A DNA stretch of 35,017 nt, taken from NCBI GenBank assembly GCA_016939375.1, contig JAFGHF010000044.1:1-35017 (forward strand), given 5' to 3'. Of the stretch, positions 1 through 8,839 are shown in pieces. This stretch comes from Candidatus Omnitrophota bacterium (lineage in GTDB: Bacteria > Omnitrophota > Gorgyraeia > JAFGHF01). The first letter of the stretch is position 1. Every line of letters begins with the position of its first letter. A program made the position numbers and the translations under genes. Below the pieces are notes generated by a model. It saw nothing but the letters and a program-made list of their open reading frames with translations, had not been told where the DNA came from and searched no databases.

Positions 1-24
1 GGCCACTTTTATCTTTCTTTTCAT
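1..24 (-). CDS. 5' end of an unidentified gene running off the window
   Basis: Reading leftward, an AAGGA ribosome-binding sequence (about 33-37) is followed eight bases later by ATG at 22-24 and eight open codons (MKRKIKVA) to the window edge. It would be the next gene after the M50 protease on the same strand, across an AT-rich spacer. Eight codons are too few to name a product, and the call rests only on ribosome site, spacing and strand. Confidence 0.4.
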
Positions 25-45
25 TTGATTTATCCTTCTTTTTCT

Positions 46-75
46 AATTCAAAATTAAAAATTAAAAATTAAAAG
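46..75. repeat. AT-rich short tandem repeat in intergenic spacer
   Basis: AATTCAAAATT is followed by tandem copies of the unit TAAAAAT/ATTAAAA. The spacer lies between the M50 protease stop (86) and the apparent start of the next gene (24). The 11-mer AATTTTGAATT, seen here as its complement, recurs twice near 34898-34930. On the minus strand the T-rich run could help end or pause transcription after the M50 gene, but no hairpin precedes it. Confidence 0.5.
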
Positions 76-85
76 ATGCTAAATA

Positions 86-1144
86 CTATCTTTTTCCCGA
101 CATCAAAAGGTAGACCCGGCTAATGTCTTCTAAGCTTACCACGCCTACTATCTGGTCTTTATAGACTACTGGGATCGCCTTGATCCGCCATTCTTCCATC
201 ATCTTATGGGCCTTGGTCAGTGGGTCATCGACATGCAATTTTGGAAAATCCCTTGTCATTATGTCTTTTACCTGCTTTTGCATACCGAATTGATGTATTG
301 CGTACATGATATTGGAACGGGTAAGCAGGCCCACCAGTTTCCCCTGCTCTACTACCGGAAAGTCCTCCTGGTGGCTGTGCAGACTAATCGCCAATACTTC
401 CGAAAGCAGGCTGCCAGGGGAAACATGCAAAAATTGCTCCGGCAGGACATCTTTTACGTAAAACTTTTTTAAAGTGCTGCGTATATCCACCTGCATGCCT
501 TCTTGTGTGGCGGCCATATAAATGAAAAAAGCGATGACGATTAAAATCAGATTGGGGGGCGTGGAAAATATCCCTAAGAATCCAAACAAAATCGCAAAAG
601 TATGCCCAAAACCAACGGCAATGCGCGTAGCCTTTACATATTCCATCTTACTGGCTAAAAACGACCGCAATATTCTTCCCCCGTCCATAGGAAAGGCCGG
701 CAGAAGGTTGAATATCGCCAAAATAGGATTGATCCAAAAGGCATAGGCAAAGGTCTGGGGCCAGGTCTCGATGTCCGGATTAAACAGGTTTTCCGGTCCC
801 AAAATAAAATAGAACGGAAAAAACAGGATTATCGCAAAGACGATATTAAACAATGGTCCGGCTATGGATATCTTAAATTCCTGGCTCGGTTTCTCCGGTA
901 TAGAACCCATGGAAGCGATTCCTCCTATGGGCAAAAGTATTATTTGGTCCACTCTTACGCCAAAACGCTTAGCCTGCAGGCTATGGCATAGCTCATGTAA
1001 GGTAACGCAGCAAAATACAAAAAATACAAGCACTACCCCTTTAAGCCCGTAGAAATAGCCAAAAAGCAAAGGAAGCAGAAGGAAACTGAAATGTATCCTA
1101 ACTGCAATACCGAATGCTTTAAATAGTTTGATCGAGCCTCGCAT
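86..1144 (-). CDS. M50 site-2-type intramembrane zinc metalloprotease with two CBS domains
   Basis: A 352-residue polytopic membrane protein. It has the zinc-binding HExxH motif (HELCH, residues 50-54), the GPLFN segment (97-100) and the third-ligand motif NLLPAFPMDGG (146-156, ligand Asp154), in family order. About residues 225-350 form a soluble tail resembling two CBS domains, as in SpoIVFB-like and Rip-like M50 proteases. Such enzymes cut substrate proteins inside the membrane, and CBS domains usually bind adenine nucleotides to gate activity. The substrate cannot be told from the sequence. The gene starts with ATG two bases after the M16 peptidase stop, so the two are probably translated from one message. 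The ruvX-M16-M50 order ends the long trp/his strand run. Confidence 0.93.
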   Translation of the reverse strand: MRGSIKLFKAFGIAVRIHFSFLLLPLLFGYFYGLKGVVLVFFVFCCVTLHELCHSLQAKRFGVRVDQIILLPIGGIASMGSIPEKPSQEFKISIAGPLFNIVFAIILFFPFYFILGPENLFNPDIETWPQTFAYAFWINPILAIFNLLPAFPMDGGRILRSFLASKMEYVKATRIAVGFGHTFAILFGFLGIFSTPPNLILIVIAFFIYMAATQEGMQVDIRSTLKKFYVKDVLPEQFLHVSPGSLLSEVLAISLHSHQEDFPVVEQGKLVGLLTRSNIMYAIHQFGMQKQVKDIMTRDFPKLHVDDPLTKAHKMMEEWRIKAIPVVYKDQIVGVVSLEDISRVYLLMSGKR

Positions 1145-1145
1145 T

Positions 1146-2414
1146 TTAAAAAGTCAACCTCTTTTTGATCATCTCTTTGTCTTTATTCTTAACAGGGCCG
1201 ATCAACGCCAGGTTCAGCCTGCTGTTAATAAAAATCTTATTGGCCAGGTCTGTTATGTCAGCGGCATCGATCCGCTTTATGCGCTTGATAACTTCTTGCA
1301 AAGACAAAAGCCTCCCTCCGCAGACTATCCTCTCGCCTAACCAGAGCATCTGTTCAGCTGTATTCTCAAGAGCCAAAGTAAGCTGACCTATATAATATTC
1401 TTTGGCCCTCTTGAGCTCCTCTTCTGCGACCTTTGTGGTCTTCATCTGGCTTAGCTGTCCTAAAATGACCTCCAAGGCCTCGACTAAACGGCGGTTGTCT
1501 ATTCCGGCATGGACGATAAATGCACCTGTATCCTGGAAGAGTTTTATTGCCGTATTGATCTCGTAGGCCAGGCCCCTCTCTTCACGCACCTGTTGAAACA
1601 ACCTGCTGGACATATTGGCCCCTAAAATAACATGTAAAAGCCTTAGGCAAAAACGATCGGGATGAGTCCTGGCTAGGCCGTGTACGCCCAAGGCCAGGTG
1701 TGCCTGTTCTGTATCTTTGACCTGCAGTTTTAATCTTGGCCCAGCCTGTGCCTGACGGACCTTGACGAATTTTTTTATTTTACCTCTCTTAGCGCAGGAA
1801 ATATGTCTTTTGCACTCTTCTAATACCTGCTTATGGCTGACGTTTCCGCTTACGACCACCACGATATTGTTCAACCTATAAAAATGGTCTCTGTAACCGG
1901 TCAGGTCTTTCCTTTGTATGTGGCTTACGCTTTTTGTTTCTCCGGCGATATTCAGACCTAAAGGCTGCCCTGGCCAGAGCGACTCGGATAAAAGGTCGGT
2001 CACATAATGGCTGGGCAGATCCTTATACATCCTGATCTCTTCCAAGATCACCCTGCGCTCCATCTCGATATCTTCGCCGCTGAGAGTAGCGTTCAAAACC
2101 ATATCCCAAAGCACATCTAAGGCCTTACTTAATAATTTCGCCGGTACTTTGGCTAAATAGCACGTGGTCTCTTCGGAAGTAAAGGCGTTGAGGGAGCCTC
2201 CGATACCTTCAATCGATTGTTTGATCTGCTCGCAACTGCGTCTGGCGGTGCCTTTGAATAAAAGGTGCTCTAAAAAATGAGAGATCCCGTTGATCTTGAC
2301 TTGTTCGTAGCGCGAACCTACTTTTATCCATATTCCCAAAGAGACGGAATCTCTGTTGGGCATATAACGCGTTGCTATGGTCAATCCGTTTTTCAATATG
2401 GTTTTTTTATACAT
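1146..2414 (-). CDS. M16 family zinc peptidase (YmxG/processing-peptidase-like)
   Basis: A 422-residue peptidase of the insulinase/pitrilysin family. The inverted zinc motif HxxEH is at residues 46-50 (HFLEH), and the distal Glu is in LEEIRMYKD near 126, the normal distance. The length fits the single-chain, two-domain bacterial type that works as a dimer. The C-terminal half carries the usual M16 segment around ILGANMSSRLFQQVREERG. No signal peptide is visible, so it is probably cytoplasmic and degrades small peptides; its true substrate is unknown. The ATG start overlaps the 3' end of ruvX by 8 bp, and the stop is 2 bp from the M50 start, suggesting translational coupling. Confidence 0.94.
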   Translation of the reverse strand: MYKKTILKNGLTIATRYMPNRDSVSLGIWIKVGSRYEQVKINGISHFLEHLLFKGTARRSCEQIKQSIEGIGGSLNAFTSEETTCYLAKVPAKLLSKALDVLWDMVLNATLSGEDIEMERRVILEEIRMYKDLPSHYVTDLLSESLWPGQPLGLNIAGETKSVSHIQRKDLTGYRDHFYRLNNIVVVVSGNVSHKQVLEECKRHISCAKRGKIKKFVKVRQAQAGPRLKLQVKDTEQAHLALGVHGLARTHPDRFCLRLLHVILGANMSSRLFQQVREERGLAYEINTAIKLFQDTGAFIVHAGIDNRRLVEALEVILGQLSQMKTTKVAEEELKRAKEYYIGQLTLALENTAEQMLWLGERIVCGGRLLSLQEVIKRIKRIDAADITDLANKIFINSRLNLALIGPVKNKDKEMIKKRLTF

Positions 2415-2841
2415 CGTCTTTTTGCGAAGTATTTCCTCTTGAGTCCAAATAGGTCTGCAGGATGATTTGTGCCGCCAGCTGATCGACCTTCTTTTTTCTC
2501 TTTTTCCTGCTTAAGTCGGCCTTGAGCATCAATTTTTCCGCCTGCACCGAACTCATGCGTTCATCCCATAGTTTTATCGGTACCGAGACCTCTTTCTGCA
2601 ATGATTCCAAAAAAGAGACGACCTCCTTTGCCTTTTTGCCTAAGCTGCCGTCCATGTTTATCGGCATCCCTACCACGATCTCGGATACATTATTCTCTTT
2701 TACTACGTTAGTAATCTCGAGTAAGGCTTCTGTGTTCTCTTGATATCTTAGAGTAGGCAGGCCTTGGGCAGTCCATCCCAACTCATCGCTGATAGCTAAA
2801 CCGATATTTTTTTCTCCGACATCTAACGCCAGTATTCTCAT
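2407..2841 (-). CDS. ruvX: RuvX/YqgF-type RNase H-fold nuclease
   Basis: A 144-residue protein of the YqgF family. The N-terminal MRILALDVGEKNIGLAISD is the diagnostic first strand with its catalytic Asp, followed by the VVGMPINMDGS segment and the WDERMSS motif with a second acidic pair. The C-terminal Asp is in KKVDQLAAQIIL. Family members are linked to 16S rRNA 5' processing, and the name RuvX reflects a proposed Holliday-junction role; the first is better supported. The length is typical. The spacer to trpA upstream is 71 nt and holds a short GGGATATTCCC palindrome (2860-2870) that could form a small stem. The 3' end overlaps the M16 gene by 8 bp. Confidence 0.93.
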   Translation of the reverse strand: MRILALDVGEKNIGLAISDELGWTAQGLPTLRYQENTEALLEITNVVKENNVSEIVVGMPINMDGSLGKKAKEVVSFLESLQKEVSVPIKLWDERMSSVQAEKLMLKADLSRKKRKKKVDQLAAQIILQTYLDSRGNTSQKDDV

Positions 2842-2912
2842 AATTCATCCAATTAAAACGGGAATATCCCTTGAGATACAAGAAAGGAAAAATGCTAAAG
2901 GCTTTTTAAAAC

Positions 2913-3704
2913 TCATACCGCCTGCCTAAGTCGTCTTACGAAGTTGACCGTCTTAGGCACTAGATCTTTCCGGCCCATTCTTTTTTCTATCACCTTTATA
3001 ATCGCGCTTCCTACTATCACACCATCGGCGACCTTGGCCACACCTGCGGCCTGCTTAGGATTAGAGACTCCAAATCCCACACATACCGGTTTAGAAGTGA
3101 TCCTTTTTATCTGGCGTACTTTGTTTATCAATTCCGCGGGTAGACTCCTCCTCGCTCCCGTGATACCGGTAACAGAGACATAATAAATAAATCCCCGCGA
3201 ACGTTCAGAGATCTCTTTTATCCTCCGGGCATCCGACGTGGGCGCGACTAAAAATATGGTCGCCAGCCCGTATTTTTTGCACTTCAATACCATCTCTTTC
3301 GACTCTTCTACAGGCAGATCCGGAACGATAACTCCGTCTACGCCACAAGAGACCGCTTTTTTGACAAAACTCTCCAGGCCAAAGTGATAAATAATATTGT
3401 AATAAGTCAAGAGTGCAATGGGGATCTCACTCTTTCGGCGGATCTCCTCTACCAGCTTAAATACCGCCCGGGCGTTCACTCCCCTTTTTAACGCCCTCTG
3501 GGAAGCGGCCTGAATGGTGGGCCCATCAGCTAAGGGGTCGGAAAAAGGCACTCCTAATTCCAAGACATCTACTCCTGCACGGTCAAATTCCAAGGCCAAC
3601 TCTTTAGTCGTACTCAAAGACGGATCGCCAGCGGTGATAAAGGCCAATAATGCCTTTTTCTTATCCCTACGTAATCCCTTAAACTTCTTATCGATTCTAT
3701 TCAT
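2913..3704 (-). CDS. trpA: Tryptophan synthase alpha chain
   Basis: TrpA cleaves indole-3-glycerol phosphate to indole and glyceraldehyde 3-phosphate, and passes indole to TrpB through a tunnel. The segment LELGVPFSDPLADGPTIQ carries the two catalytic acids. From the ATG at 3704 these are Glu49 and Asp60, matching the classical enterobacterial numbering, which favours this start over an in-frame GTG two codons upstream (3710). The FGVSNPKQAAGV phosphate-binding loop and GVIVGSAII are present. The gene follows trpB by about 18 nt with a weak ribosome site, so coupled translation is likely. It is the last trp gene of a complete trpE-G-D-C-F-B-A series. Confidence 0.97.
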   Translation of the reverse strand: MNRIDKKFKGLRRDKKKALLAFITAGDPSLSTTKELALEFDRAGVDVLELGVPFSDPLADGPTIQAASQRALKRGVNARAVFKLVEEIRRKSEIPIALLTYYNIIYHFGLESFVKKAVSCGVDGVIVPDLPVEESKEMVLKCKKYGLATIFLVAPTSDARRIKEISERSRGFIYYVSVTGITGARRSLPAELINKVRQIKRITSKPVCVGFGVSNPKQAAGVAKVADGVIVGSAIIKVIEKRMGRKDLVPKTVNFVRRLRQAV

Positions 3705-3722
3705 AATCACACTCTGTCGTAT

Positions 3723-4907
3723 TTAGAAATACCGTTTTAAAATATCTATATCTTTGTCTCCCCGCCCGGAAAGACAGACAACTATGACCTTGCCTTTTCC
3801 CAACCTGGGGGCCACCTTTTTAAGGTAGGCAAAGGCATGGGCTGATTCTAAAGCCGGGATGATGCCTTCGGTCTGGGAAAGGAAACCTACCCCATCCAGA
3901 GCTTCTTTGTCTGAGACTGCCACATAAACGGCACGGCCTATCTTTTTGTAATAAGAATGCTCAGGCCCTACACCGGGATAATCGAGGCCGGCAGCGACAG
4001 AATGAGCTAGATTGACCTGTCCGTCCTTATCCTGCAATAAGTAACTGCGGCTGCCATGTAAGATGCCTAACTTGCCTTCGATCAAAGTAGCTGCGTGTTT
4101 GTGTGAAGCCAGGCCTAAGCCTCCCGCCTCTATACCTATAAACTTTACGCGTTTATGCTTAAAAAACGGATGAAAAAGACCTATCGAGTTTGAGCCTCCT
4201 CCCACGCAGGCAAATAGAAAATCGGGAAGTCGCCCCTCTTTCTTCAAGATTTGTCTTTTTGTCTCCTTTCCGATAACCGTCTGAAAATCCCTGACCATCA
4301 ATGGGTAGGGATGCGGGCCCACAACCGAACCGATAATATAATGCGTATGGCGCACATTGGTGACCCAATCGCGGATGGCTTCGTTGCAGGCGTCTTTTAA
4401 AGTCTTTGAACCGGAATGGACCGGAATAACTCGCGTGCCCAACAACTTCATCCGCGAGACATTCAAGGCCTGGCGATGGATATCCTCATCGCCCATATAT
4501 ACATCGCACTCAAGCCCGAAAAGGGCAGCGGCAGTTGCGGTAGCTACGCCGTGCTGACCGGCTCCGGTCTCGGCAATAAGCCTGGGTTTTTTCATGCGTA
4601 GGGCCAAAAGCCCTTGACCTAAAGTATTGTTTATCTTGTGAGCGCCTGTATGTAAAAGGTCTTCTCTTTTAAGGTATATCTTTAAACCGTTTCCCAGTTC
4701 TTTGCTTAGGCGCCGGGCAAAATATAAAGGCGTAGGCCGCCCGGCATATTCGGAAAAATAATAATTAAGCTGTTTTTTAAACCTTTTATCTCTTTTGGCC
4801 TTTTTGTATTCCTGCTGTAACTCTTCCAATGCGTGCATCAAAGTCTCAGGCACAAATTTGCCGCCAAATACATCAAAATATCCTCTATTATCAGGCATCT
4901 TATTCAT
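3723..4907 (-). CDS. trpB: Tryptophan synthase beta chain
   Basis: A 394-residue PLP enzyme that condenses indole with serine. The PLP lysine is Lys91 in [10 protein letters not shown], the phosphate-binding loop is [10 protein letters not shown], and the length and N-terminal [17 protein letters not shown] are those of the canonical TrpB1 that pairs with TrpA. The C-terminal [11 protein letters not shown] is intact. The ATG overlaps the trpF stop by 4 bp (ATGA), the mark of tight coupling. It acts in the cytoplasm as an alpha2beta2 complex with the product of the next gene. Confidence 0.98.
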   Translation of the reverse strand: MNKMPDNRGYFDVFGGKFVPETLMHALEELQQEYKKAKRDKRFKKQLNYYFSEYAGRPTPLYFARRLSKELGNGLKIYLKREDLLHTGAHKINNTLGQGLLALRMKKPRLIAETGAGQHGVATATAAALFGLECDVYMGDEDIHRQALNVSRMKLLGTRVIPVHSGSKTLKDACNEAIRDWVTNVRHTHYIIGSVVGPHPYPLMVRDFQTVIGKETKRQILKKEGRLPDFLFACVGGGSNSIGLFHPFFKHKRVKFIGIEAGGLGLASHKHAATLIEGKLGILHGSRSYLLQDKDGQVNLAHSVAAGLDYPGVGPEHSYYKKIGRAVYVAVSDKEALDGVGFLSQTEGIIPALESAHAFAYLKKVAPRLGKGKVIVVCLSGRGDKDIDILKRYF

Positions 4908-5527
4908 CCTACCTTTACCACCTTATTTATGAAATCCTGCATTAAATCGACATTTTTTCGTCTGGGAGAAGCCTCCACTCCCGAAGATACATCAACAGCA
5001 TAGGGCTCTACCTTCTTTATCGCCTCGATAATATTATCCGGATTTAGCCCGCCGGCCAAAAATATCGGCTTGCCAAATTCTTTGGCCCGTAGGGCTAGAT
5101 CCCAGTTAAAAGTAGTCCCTGTGCCTCCGGGCTGGTCCTCGACAAAGGCATCTAAAAGATAAAAGTCCACATCATATTGCGGGATCAAAGCTAAGCTTTC
5201 CTCGTCTTTTATCCTGAAGGCCTTGATGATCTTGGCCTTTCCCTTAAATTGCTGGCAGTATTCAGGCGTCTCGTCTCCGTGGAACTGAAGCAGATTTAAA
5301 CCACATTGCCCCAAGATCTTTTCTACCCTTTTAGGCTCTTCGTTGACAAAAAGGCCTACTTTTTCTATGTAAGGAGGTAATGCCTCTGCAATCTCCTGAG
5401 CGGTTTTTTCGCTTACGCTTCTGTTTGATTCCTTAGCAAATACCATACCCAGATAATCGGCAGCCAGATTTGCCACCCACATAGCATCTTCTTTGTTTGT
5501 GATGCCACAGATCTTTACTTTGGCCAT
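4904..5527 (-). CDS. trpF: Phosphoribosylanthranilate isomerase
   Basis: A 207-residue TIM barrel that converts phosphoribosylanthranilate to CdRP by Amadori rearrangement. The general base is Cys7 in KICGIT and the general acid is Asp126 in [16 protein letters not shown] and the C-terminal [14 protein letters not shown] phosphate-binding region are typical. It is separate from trpC, unlike the fused enterobacterial gene, and starts 5 nt after the trpC stop. Because a dedicated TrpF is present, the HisA encoded further upstream need not be a bifunctional PriA type. Confidence 0.97.
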   Translation of the reverse strand: MAKVKICGITNKEDAMWVANLAADYLGMVFAKESNRSVSEKTAQEIAEALPPYIEKVGLFVNEEPKRVEKILGQCGLNLLQFHGDETPEYCQQFKGKAKIIKAFRIKDEESLALIPQYDVDFYLLDAFVEDQPGGTGTTFNWDLALRAKEFGKPIFLAGGLNPDNIIEAIKKVEPYAVDVSSGVEASPRRKNVDLMQDFINKVVKVG

Positions 5528-5532
5528 ATGGT

Positions 5533-6312
5533 CTATTCTCCCATTATTTCCCTTACCGCGGTGGCGATGTCTTGGCTACGCATAAAGGCCTCGCCGATCA
5601 AGACGGAGTTTACGCCTAAGCCCTTTAGGTATTGCACGTCCTCGGAAGTCTTGATCCCGCTTTCGCTGACAACTACCTTCTCCTTAGGGATCTTCTTCAT
5701 CAGTTGCGCGCTTAAGGTAAGGTCTTCTTGAAAATTCTGTAAATTGCGATTATTTACCCCTATTATCTCTACTTCTTCAAGCGGGATCTTCTCCAAATCC
5801 TCTTTACTATGTACCTCACAAAGCACCTCTATCCTTAATTCAGTACACAAAGAATAGAGTTCCTTAAACTGCTCTTTGCTCAAGATCCTGGCGATCAAAA
5901 GAACTGCATCCGCACCGGCGCAAACAGATTCATAAACCTGGTAAGGATCGATGATAAAATCCTTACGTAAAATCGGGATATTGACCACATCCTTGGCTAC
6001 TTTAAGATAAGAGATGTCTCCTTGAAAGAACTGTTTATCCGTGAGCACAGATAAGGCAGCCGCTCCGCAGGCCTCGTATATACAAGCGATCTCAAGGGGA
6101 TTGAACTCTTCCCTTAATACGCCGACCGAAGGAGAGGCCTTCTTTATCTCAGCGATCAAGCTGATCTTATCTTTTGCATAAATCGCTCCTTTTAGACTCC
6201 TTTGCTCGGGGATAAAAGAAGAAGTCTGCGCCGAAAGCTCCCTTAGCGAAACTTCGGCTTTTGCTGCCTCGACCTCTTTCTTTTTTACCTCTACGATCTC
6301 ATCTAAGATCAT
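5533..6312 (-). CDS. trpC: Indole-3-glycerol-phosphate synthase
   Basis: A 259-residue TIM barrel that closes the indole ring from CdRP. Diagnostic parts are LIAEIKKASPSVGVLREEF (catalytic Lys and substrate loop), ILRKDFIIDPYQVYES, EVHSKEDL, GVNNRNLQ and VVSESGIK. The N-terminal extension MILDEIVEVKKKEVEAAK is the usual IGPS helix. Single-domain form, not fused to trpF. The start is 7 nt after the stop of the flavoprotein gene, which therefore lies inside the trp operon. Confidence 0.97.
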   Translation of the reverse strand: MILDEIVEVKKKEVEAAKAEVSLRELSAQTSSFIPEQRSLKGAIYAKDKISLIAEIKKASPSVGVLREEFNPLEIACIYEACGAAALSVLTDKQFFQGDISYLKVAKDVVNIPILRKDFIIDPYQVYESVCAGADAVLLIARILSKEQFKELYSLCTELRIEVLCEVHSKEDLEKIPLEEVEIIGVNNRNLQNFQEDLTLSAQLMKKIPKEKVVVSESGIKTSEDVQYLKGLGVNSVLIGEAFMRSQDIATAVREIMGE

Positions 6313-6319
6313 TTTATGT

Positions 6320-7246
6320 TTAGAGTTCCTTTAAATAATCTCTAACGGCGACCGCGGCTATTGTTCCCTCGGCACAAGCCACCGTTATCTGGCGTATCTC
6401 TTTTGAGCGTACATCTCCTACCGCATATAACCCTGGTATATTAGTCTGCATCCTCTCATCGCTAATGATATAACCGTATTTATCCAGCTTGACTATGTTT
6501 TCTAAAAACTTGGAATTAGGTAAAAAGCCGACATACATGAACACTCCGGCAACGGGTATTTGCTTCTCCTGGCCATTTGATCTATCCTTGAGAGTGATAG
6601 AGCTGACCAAACCTTCGCCGTTAATGGCAGTAAGCTGGTGATTCAATAAAAACTCTGCATTCTCATGTTTTTTGAGCCTATCTTGCAATACCTTGGAAGC
6701 GGTCATCTCCGGCAAAAATTCGACAAAGGTGACGCTTTTGACATATTTAAGAAGGGCCTCGCCTTCCTGCAGTCCTGAATTCCCGCAACCGATGATCGCT
6801 ACATCTTTACCTCTAAAAAGCGGGCCGTCACAGGTGGCGCAATAGGAAACGCCACGGCCTCTGAGTTTGTCCTCACCGGAAACGCCTAAGGGCTTAGGAA
6901 TGCTGCCTGAGCCCACTATTACTGCATGGGCTTGGAATTCACCGTTATCAGTAGCCACCTTTATTATCTTGCCTTCCGGTTTGACGCTCTTTACCTCATT
7001 AAATTCTTTGATCTGGGCCTGAAAACGCACAGCCTGCTCTTTGAACTTCTGCATCAATTCCATGCCATTAATACCTTCGGGAAATCCGGGATAATTCTCT
7101 ATTAATTCCGTGGTCGCGGGCAATCCCCCGCACTGGGCTTTTTCCAGGATCAGTGTATTGAGATTCTCCCTGGAGGTATAGAGCGCCGCGGTCAAACCAG
7201 CCGGTGCCCCGCCCACAACTATAACATCGTAAATAATATCGCTCAT
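6320..7246 (-). CDS. Thioredoxin-reductase-like flavoprotein with AhpF-like nucleotide-binding site
   Basis: A 308-residue FAD disulfide reductase of TrxB length. The FAD site is VVGGAPAGLTAA (from residue 11), with Ala where TrxB usually has Gly. The redox pair is C136-A-T-C139, followed by DGPLF. The second Rossmann motif is GCGNSG (153-158). Where NADPH-specific TrxB has HRRxxxR, this protein reads VEFLPEMTASKVLQDRL (175-191). This closely resembles the AhpF C-terminal half (LEFAPEM, VLQDKL), which is NADH-linked. The N-terminal tandem-thioredoxin region of AhpF is absent. It lies between trpD and trpC with spacings of 17 and 7 nt. I infer an NADH-dependent thioredoxin or glutaredoxin-like reductase; other electron donors remain possible. 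No peroxiredoxin or thioredoxin gene is adjacent. Confidence 0.88.
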   Translation of the reverse strand: MSDIIYDVIVVGGAPAGLTAALYTSRENLNTLILEKAQCGGLPATTELIENYPGFPEGINGMELMQKFKEQAVRFQAQIKEFNEVKSVKPEGKIIKVATDNGEFQAHAVIVGSGSIPKPLGVSGEDKLRGRGVSYCATCDGPLFRGKDVAIIGCGNSGLQEGEALLKYVKSVTFVEFLPEMTASKVLQDRLKKHENAEFLLNHQLTAINGEGLVSSITLKDRSNGQEKQIPVAGVFMYVGFLPNSKFLENIVKLDKYGYIISDERMQTNIPGLYAVGDVRSKEIRQITVACAEGTIAAVAVRDYLKEL

Positions 7247-7263
7247 GATATCCTTTCTAAGAT

Positions 7264-8271
7264 TTAATTAGTAAATTTCTTCAGTTGCTCCAACTTTGCC
7301 AAGGCCTTACCTGAATCTATAGACTCACAAGCCAAGGCCATGCCTTCTTCTATGGATGAGGCCTTATCTACAGCATAGATAGCGCATCCGGAATTAAGTA
7401 CTACTATATCGCGCTCTGGCCCCTTTTCTCCTTTTAGGATGCGGTATGTAAGTTTCGCGTTGAAGGCCGGGTCGCCTCCCTTTAGATCCTGGCCCCGGGC
7501 AATATTGACCCCTAATTTTTGCGGATCGAGCTGATATGTCTCTATCCGGCCGTCCTTTAATTCGGAGACTTGGGTATTGCCGGTCGTAGTTATCTCATCA
7601 AGGCCATCGGCGCCGTGGACTACCAGGACATGCTTTGAGCCCAGATTTTTAAGCACCTCCGCCAACACCGGCGTAAGCTGCGCGCTAAATACCCCTAAGA
7701 GCTGAAACTTAGCTGCCGCCGGATTAGTCAGGGGGCCCAAGACATTAAAGATGGTCCTAATGCCCATTTCCCTGCGTACGGGAGTAGCGTATTTCATCGC
7801 CGGGTGTAAGGCAGGGGCAAACAAAAAGCCAAACCCCACCTCTTTAAGGCACTGTTCTATCTTCTGGGGCGCGATATCTACCTTTACTCCCAGCTCCTTG
7901 AGCAAATCAGCGCTACCGCATTTACTGGAAACCGATTTATTTCCGTGTTTAGCTACCGCAATGCCTGCCCCCGCGGCCACCAGACCGCTGATCGTAGATA
8001 TGTTGAATGTGCCTGCTCTGTCTCCTCCGGTGCCACAGGTATCCAAAAGAAATTCCTGCTCAGATTTTATCTTGTTAACGTGCCTGCGCATAATTTCTGC
8101 GCAAGACGTTATCTCCTCTACTGTCTCTCCTTTTAAACGCAGGGCCACTAAGAAAGCTGCTATCTGCGCGCCGGTCGCCACGCCGGTCATGATCTCTTCC
8201 ATGGCCTGATGCACCATTTCTTTGCTGAGGTCTTCTTTATTTACTAATCGGGCGATGGTCTCTTTTATCAT
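7264..8271 (-). CDS. trpD: Anthranilate phosphoribosyltransferase
   Basis: A 335-residue enzyme that transfers phosphoribose from PRPP to anthranilate. [17 protein letters not shown] is the PRPP/Mg-binding glycine loop, [16 protein letters not shown] holds the anthranilate-channel residues, and [13 protein letters not shown] is the metal-binding DE motif. It is not fused to the glutaminase subunit, which is the separate trpG upstream. The ATG overlaps the trpG stop by 4 bp. The product feeds TrpF, although the flavoprotein and trpC genes come first in the transcript. Confidence 0.97.
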   Translation of the reverse strand: MIKETIARLVNKEDLSKEMVHQAMEEIMTGVATGAQIAAFLVALRLKGETVEEITSCAEIMRRHVNKIKSEQEFLLDTCGTGGDRAGTFNISTISGLVAAGAGIAVAKHGNKSVSSKCGSADLLKELGVKVDIAPQKIEQCLKEVGFGFLFAPALHPAMKYATPVRREMGIRTIFNVLGPLTNPAAAKFQLLGVFSAQLTPVLAEVLKNLGSKHVLVVHGADGLDEITTTGNTQVSELKDGRIETYQLDPQKLGVNIARGQDLKGGDPAFNAKLTYRILKGEKGPERDIVVLNSGCAIYAVDKASSIEEGMALACESIDSGKALAKLEQLKKFTN

Positions 8272-8837
8272 CTGCTTACCTCTATAAAGTTTTTCAAGAT
8301 CTTCATGCCTTCACCGGTAAGAATCGACTCCGGATGAAACTGTAAGCCCCATACAGGTAAGCTCTTGTGTTTTAGCCCCATAATCTCTTTTTCTTTTGTC
8401 CAGGCGATTATCTCCAGAGGCTTAGGCAGGCTTTTTCTTTCTACTATAAGCGAATGATAGCGGCAAGCCTCAAAGGGATTAGGTAAATTTTTCAGTACGG
8501 TCTTGCCATTATGACGGATCATGGAAGTCTTTCCGTGCATCAGGCGCTCGGCCCTCACTATTTTTCCACCAAAGACCTCGCCTATACACTGATGTCCGAG
8601 ACAAATCCCTAAAATCGGGACTTTTGTGCTGAAATGGCGTATAAGGGCATTGGAAATCCCGGCGTCTTTGGGTCTGCCCGGTCCGGGAGAGATGACTATA
8701 CGCCGGGGTTTAAGTCTGGCAACATCTTCTAAAGAGATCTTATCGTTTCTGAATACTTTCAGGCTTTCTCCCAGCTCGCCCAGATATTGCACCAGGTTAT
8801 AAGTAAACGAATCGTAGTTATCGATTATTAGCATCAT
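8268..8837 (-). CDS. trpG: Anthranilate synthase glutamine amidotransferase subunit
   Basis: A 189-residue class I amidotransferase supplying ammonia from glutamine to TrpE. The nucleophile is Cys79 in [10 protein letters not shown], and the rest of the triad is His168 and Glu170 in [19 protein letters not shown] is the oxyanion-hole segment. Many bacteria share this subunit with aminodeoxychorismate synthase (PabA), so a dual role in folate synthesis is possible. It starts 2 nt after the trpE stop, with two consecutive ATG codons; the first is used here. Confidence 0.96.
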   Translation of the reverse strand: MMLIIDNYDSFTYNLVQYLGELGESLKVFRNDKISLEDVARLKPRRIVISPGPGRPKDAGISNALIRHFSTKVPILGICLGHQCIGEVFGGKIVRAERLMHGKTSMIRHNGKTVLKNLPNPFEACRYHSLIVERKSLPKPLEIIAWTKEKEIMGLKHKSLPVWGLQFHPESILTGEGMKILKNFIEVSR

Positions 8838-8839
8838 GG

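Noticed and set aside
51..75. The AT-rich repeat as a CRISPR array or iteron origin
   Set aside because: The units are 6-7 bp of low complexity with no spacers, no DnaA boxes seen, and no cas or replication genes.
7751..8209. 152-codon open frame on the plus strand opposite trpD
   Set aside because: It lies wholly antisense to a well-supported trpD, has no family resemblance, and matches the pattern of other antisense frames opposite conserved genes here.
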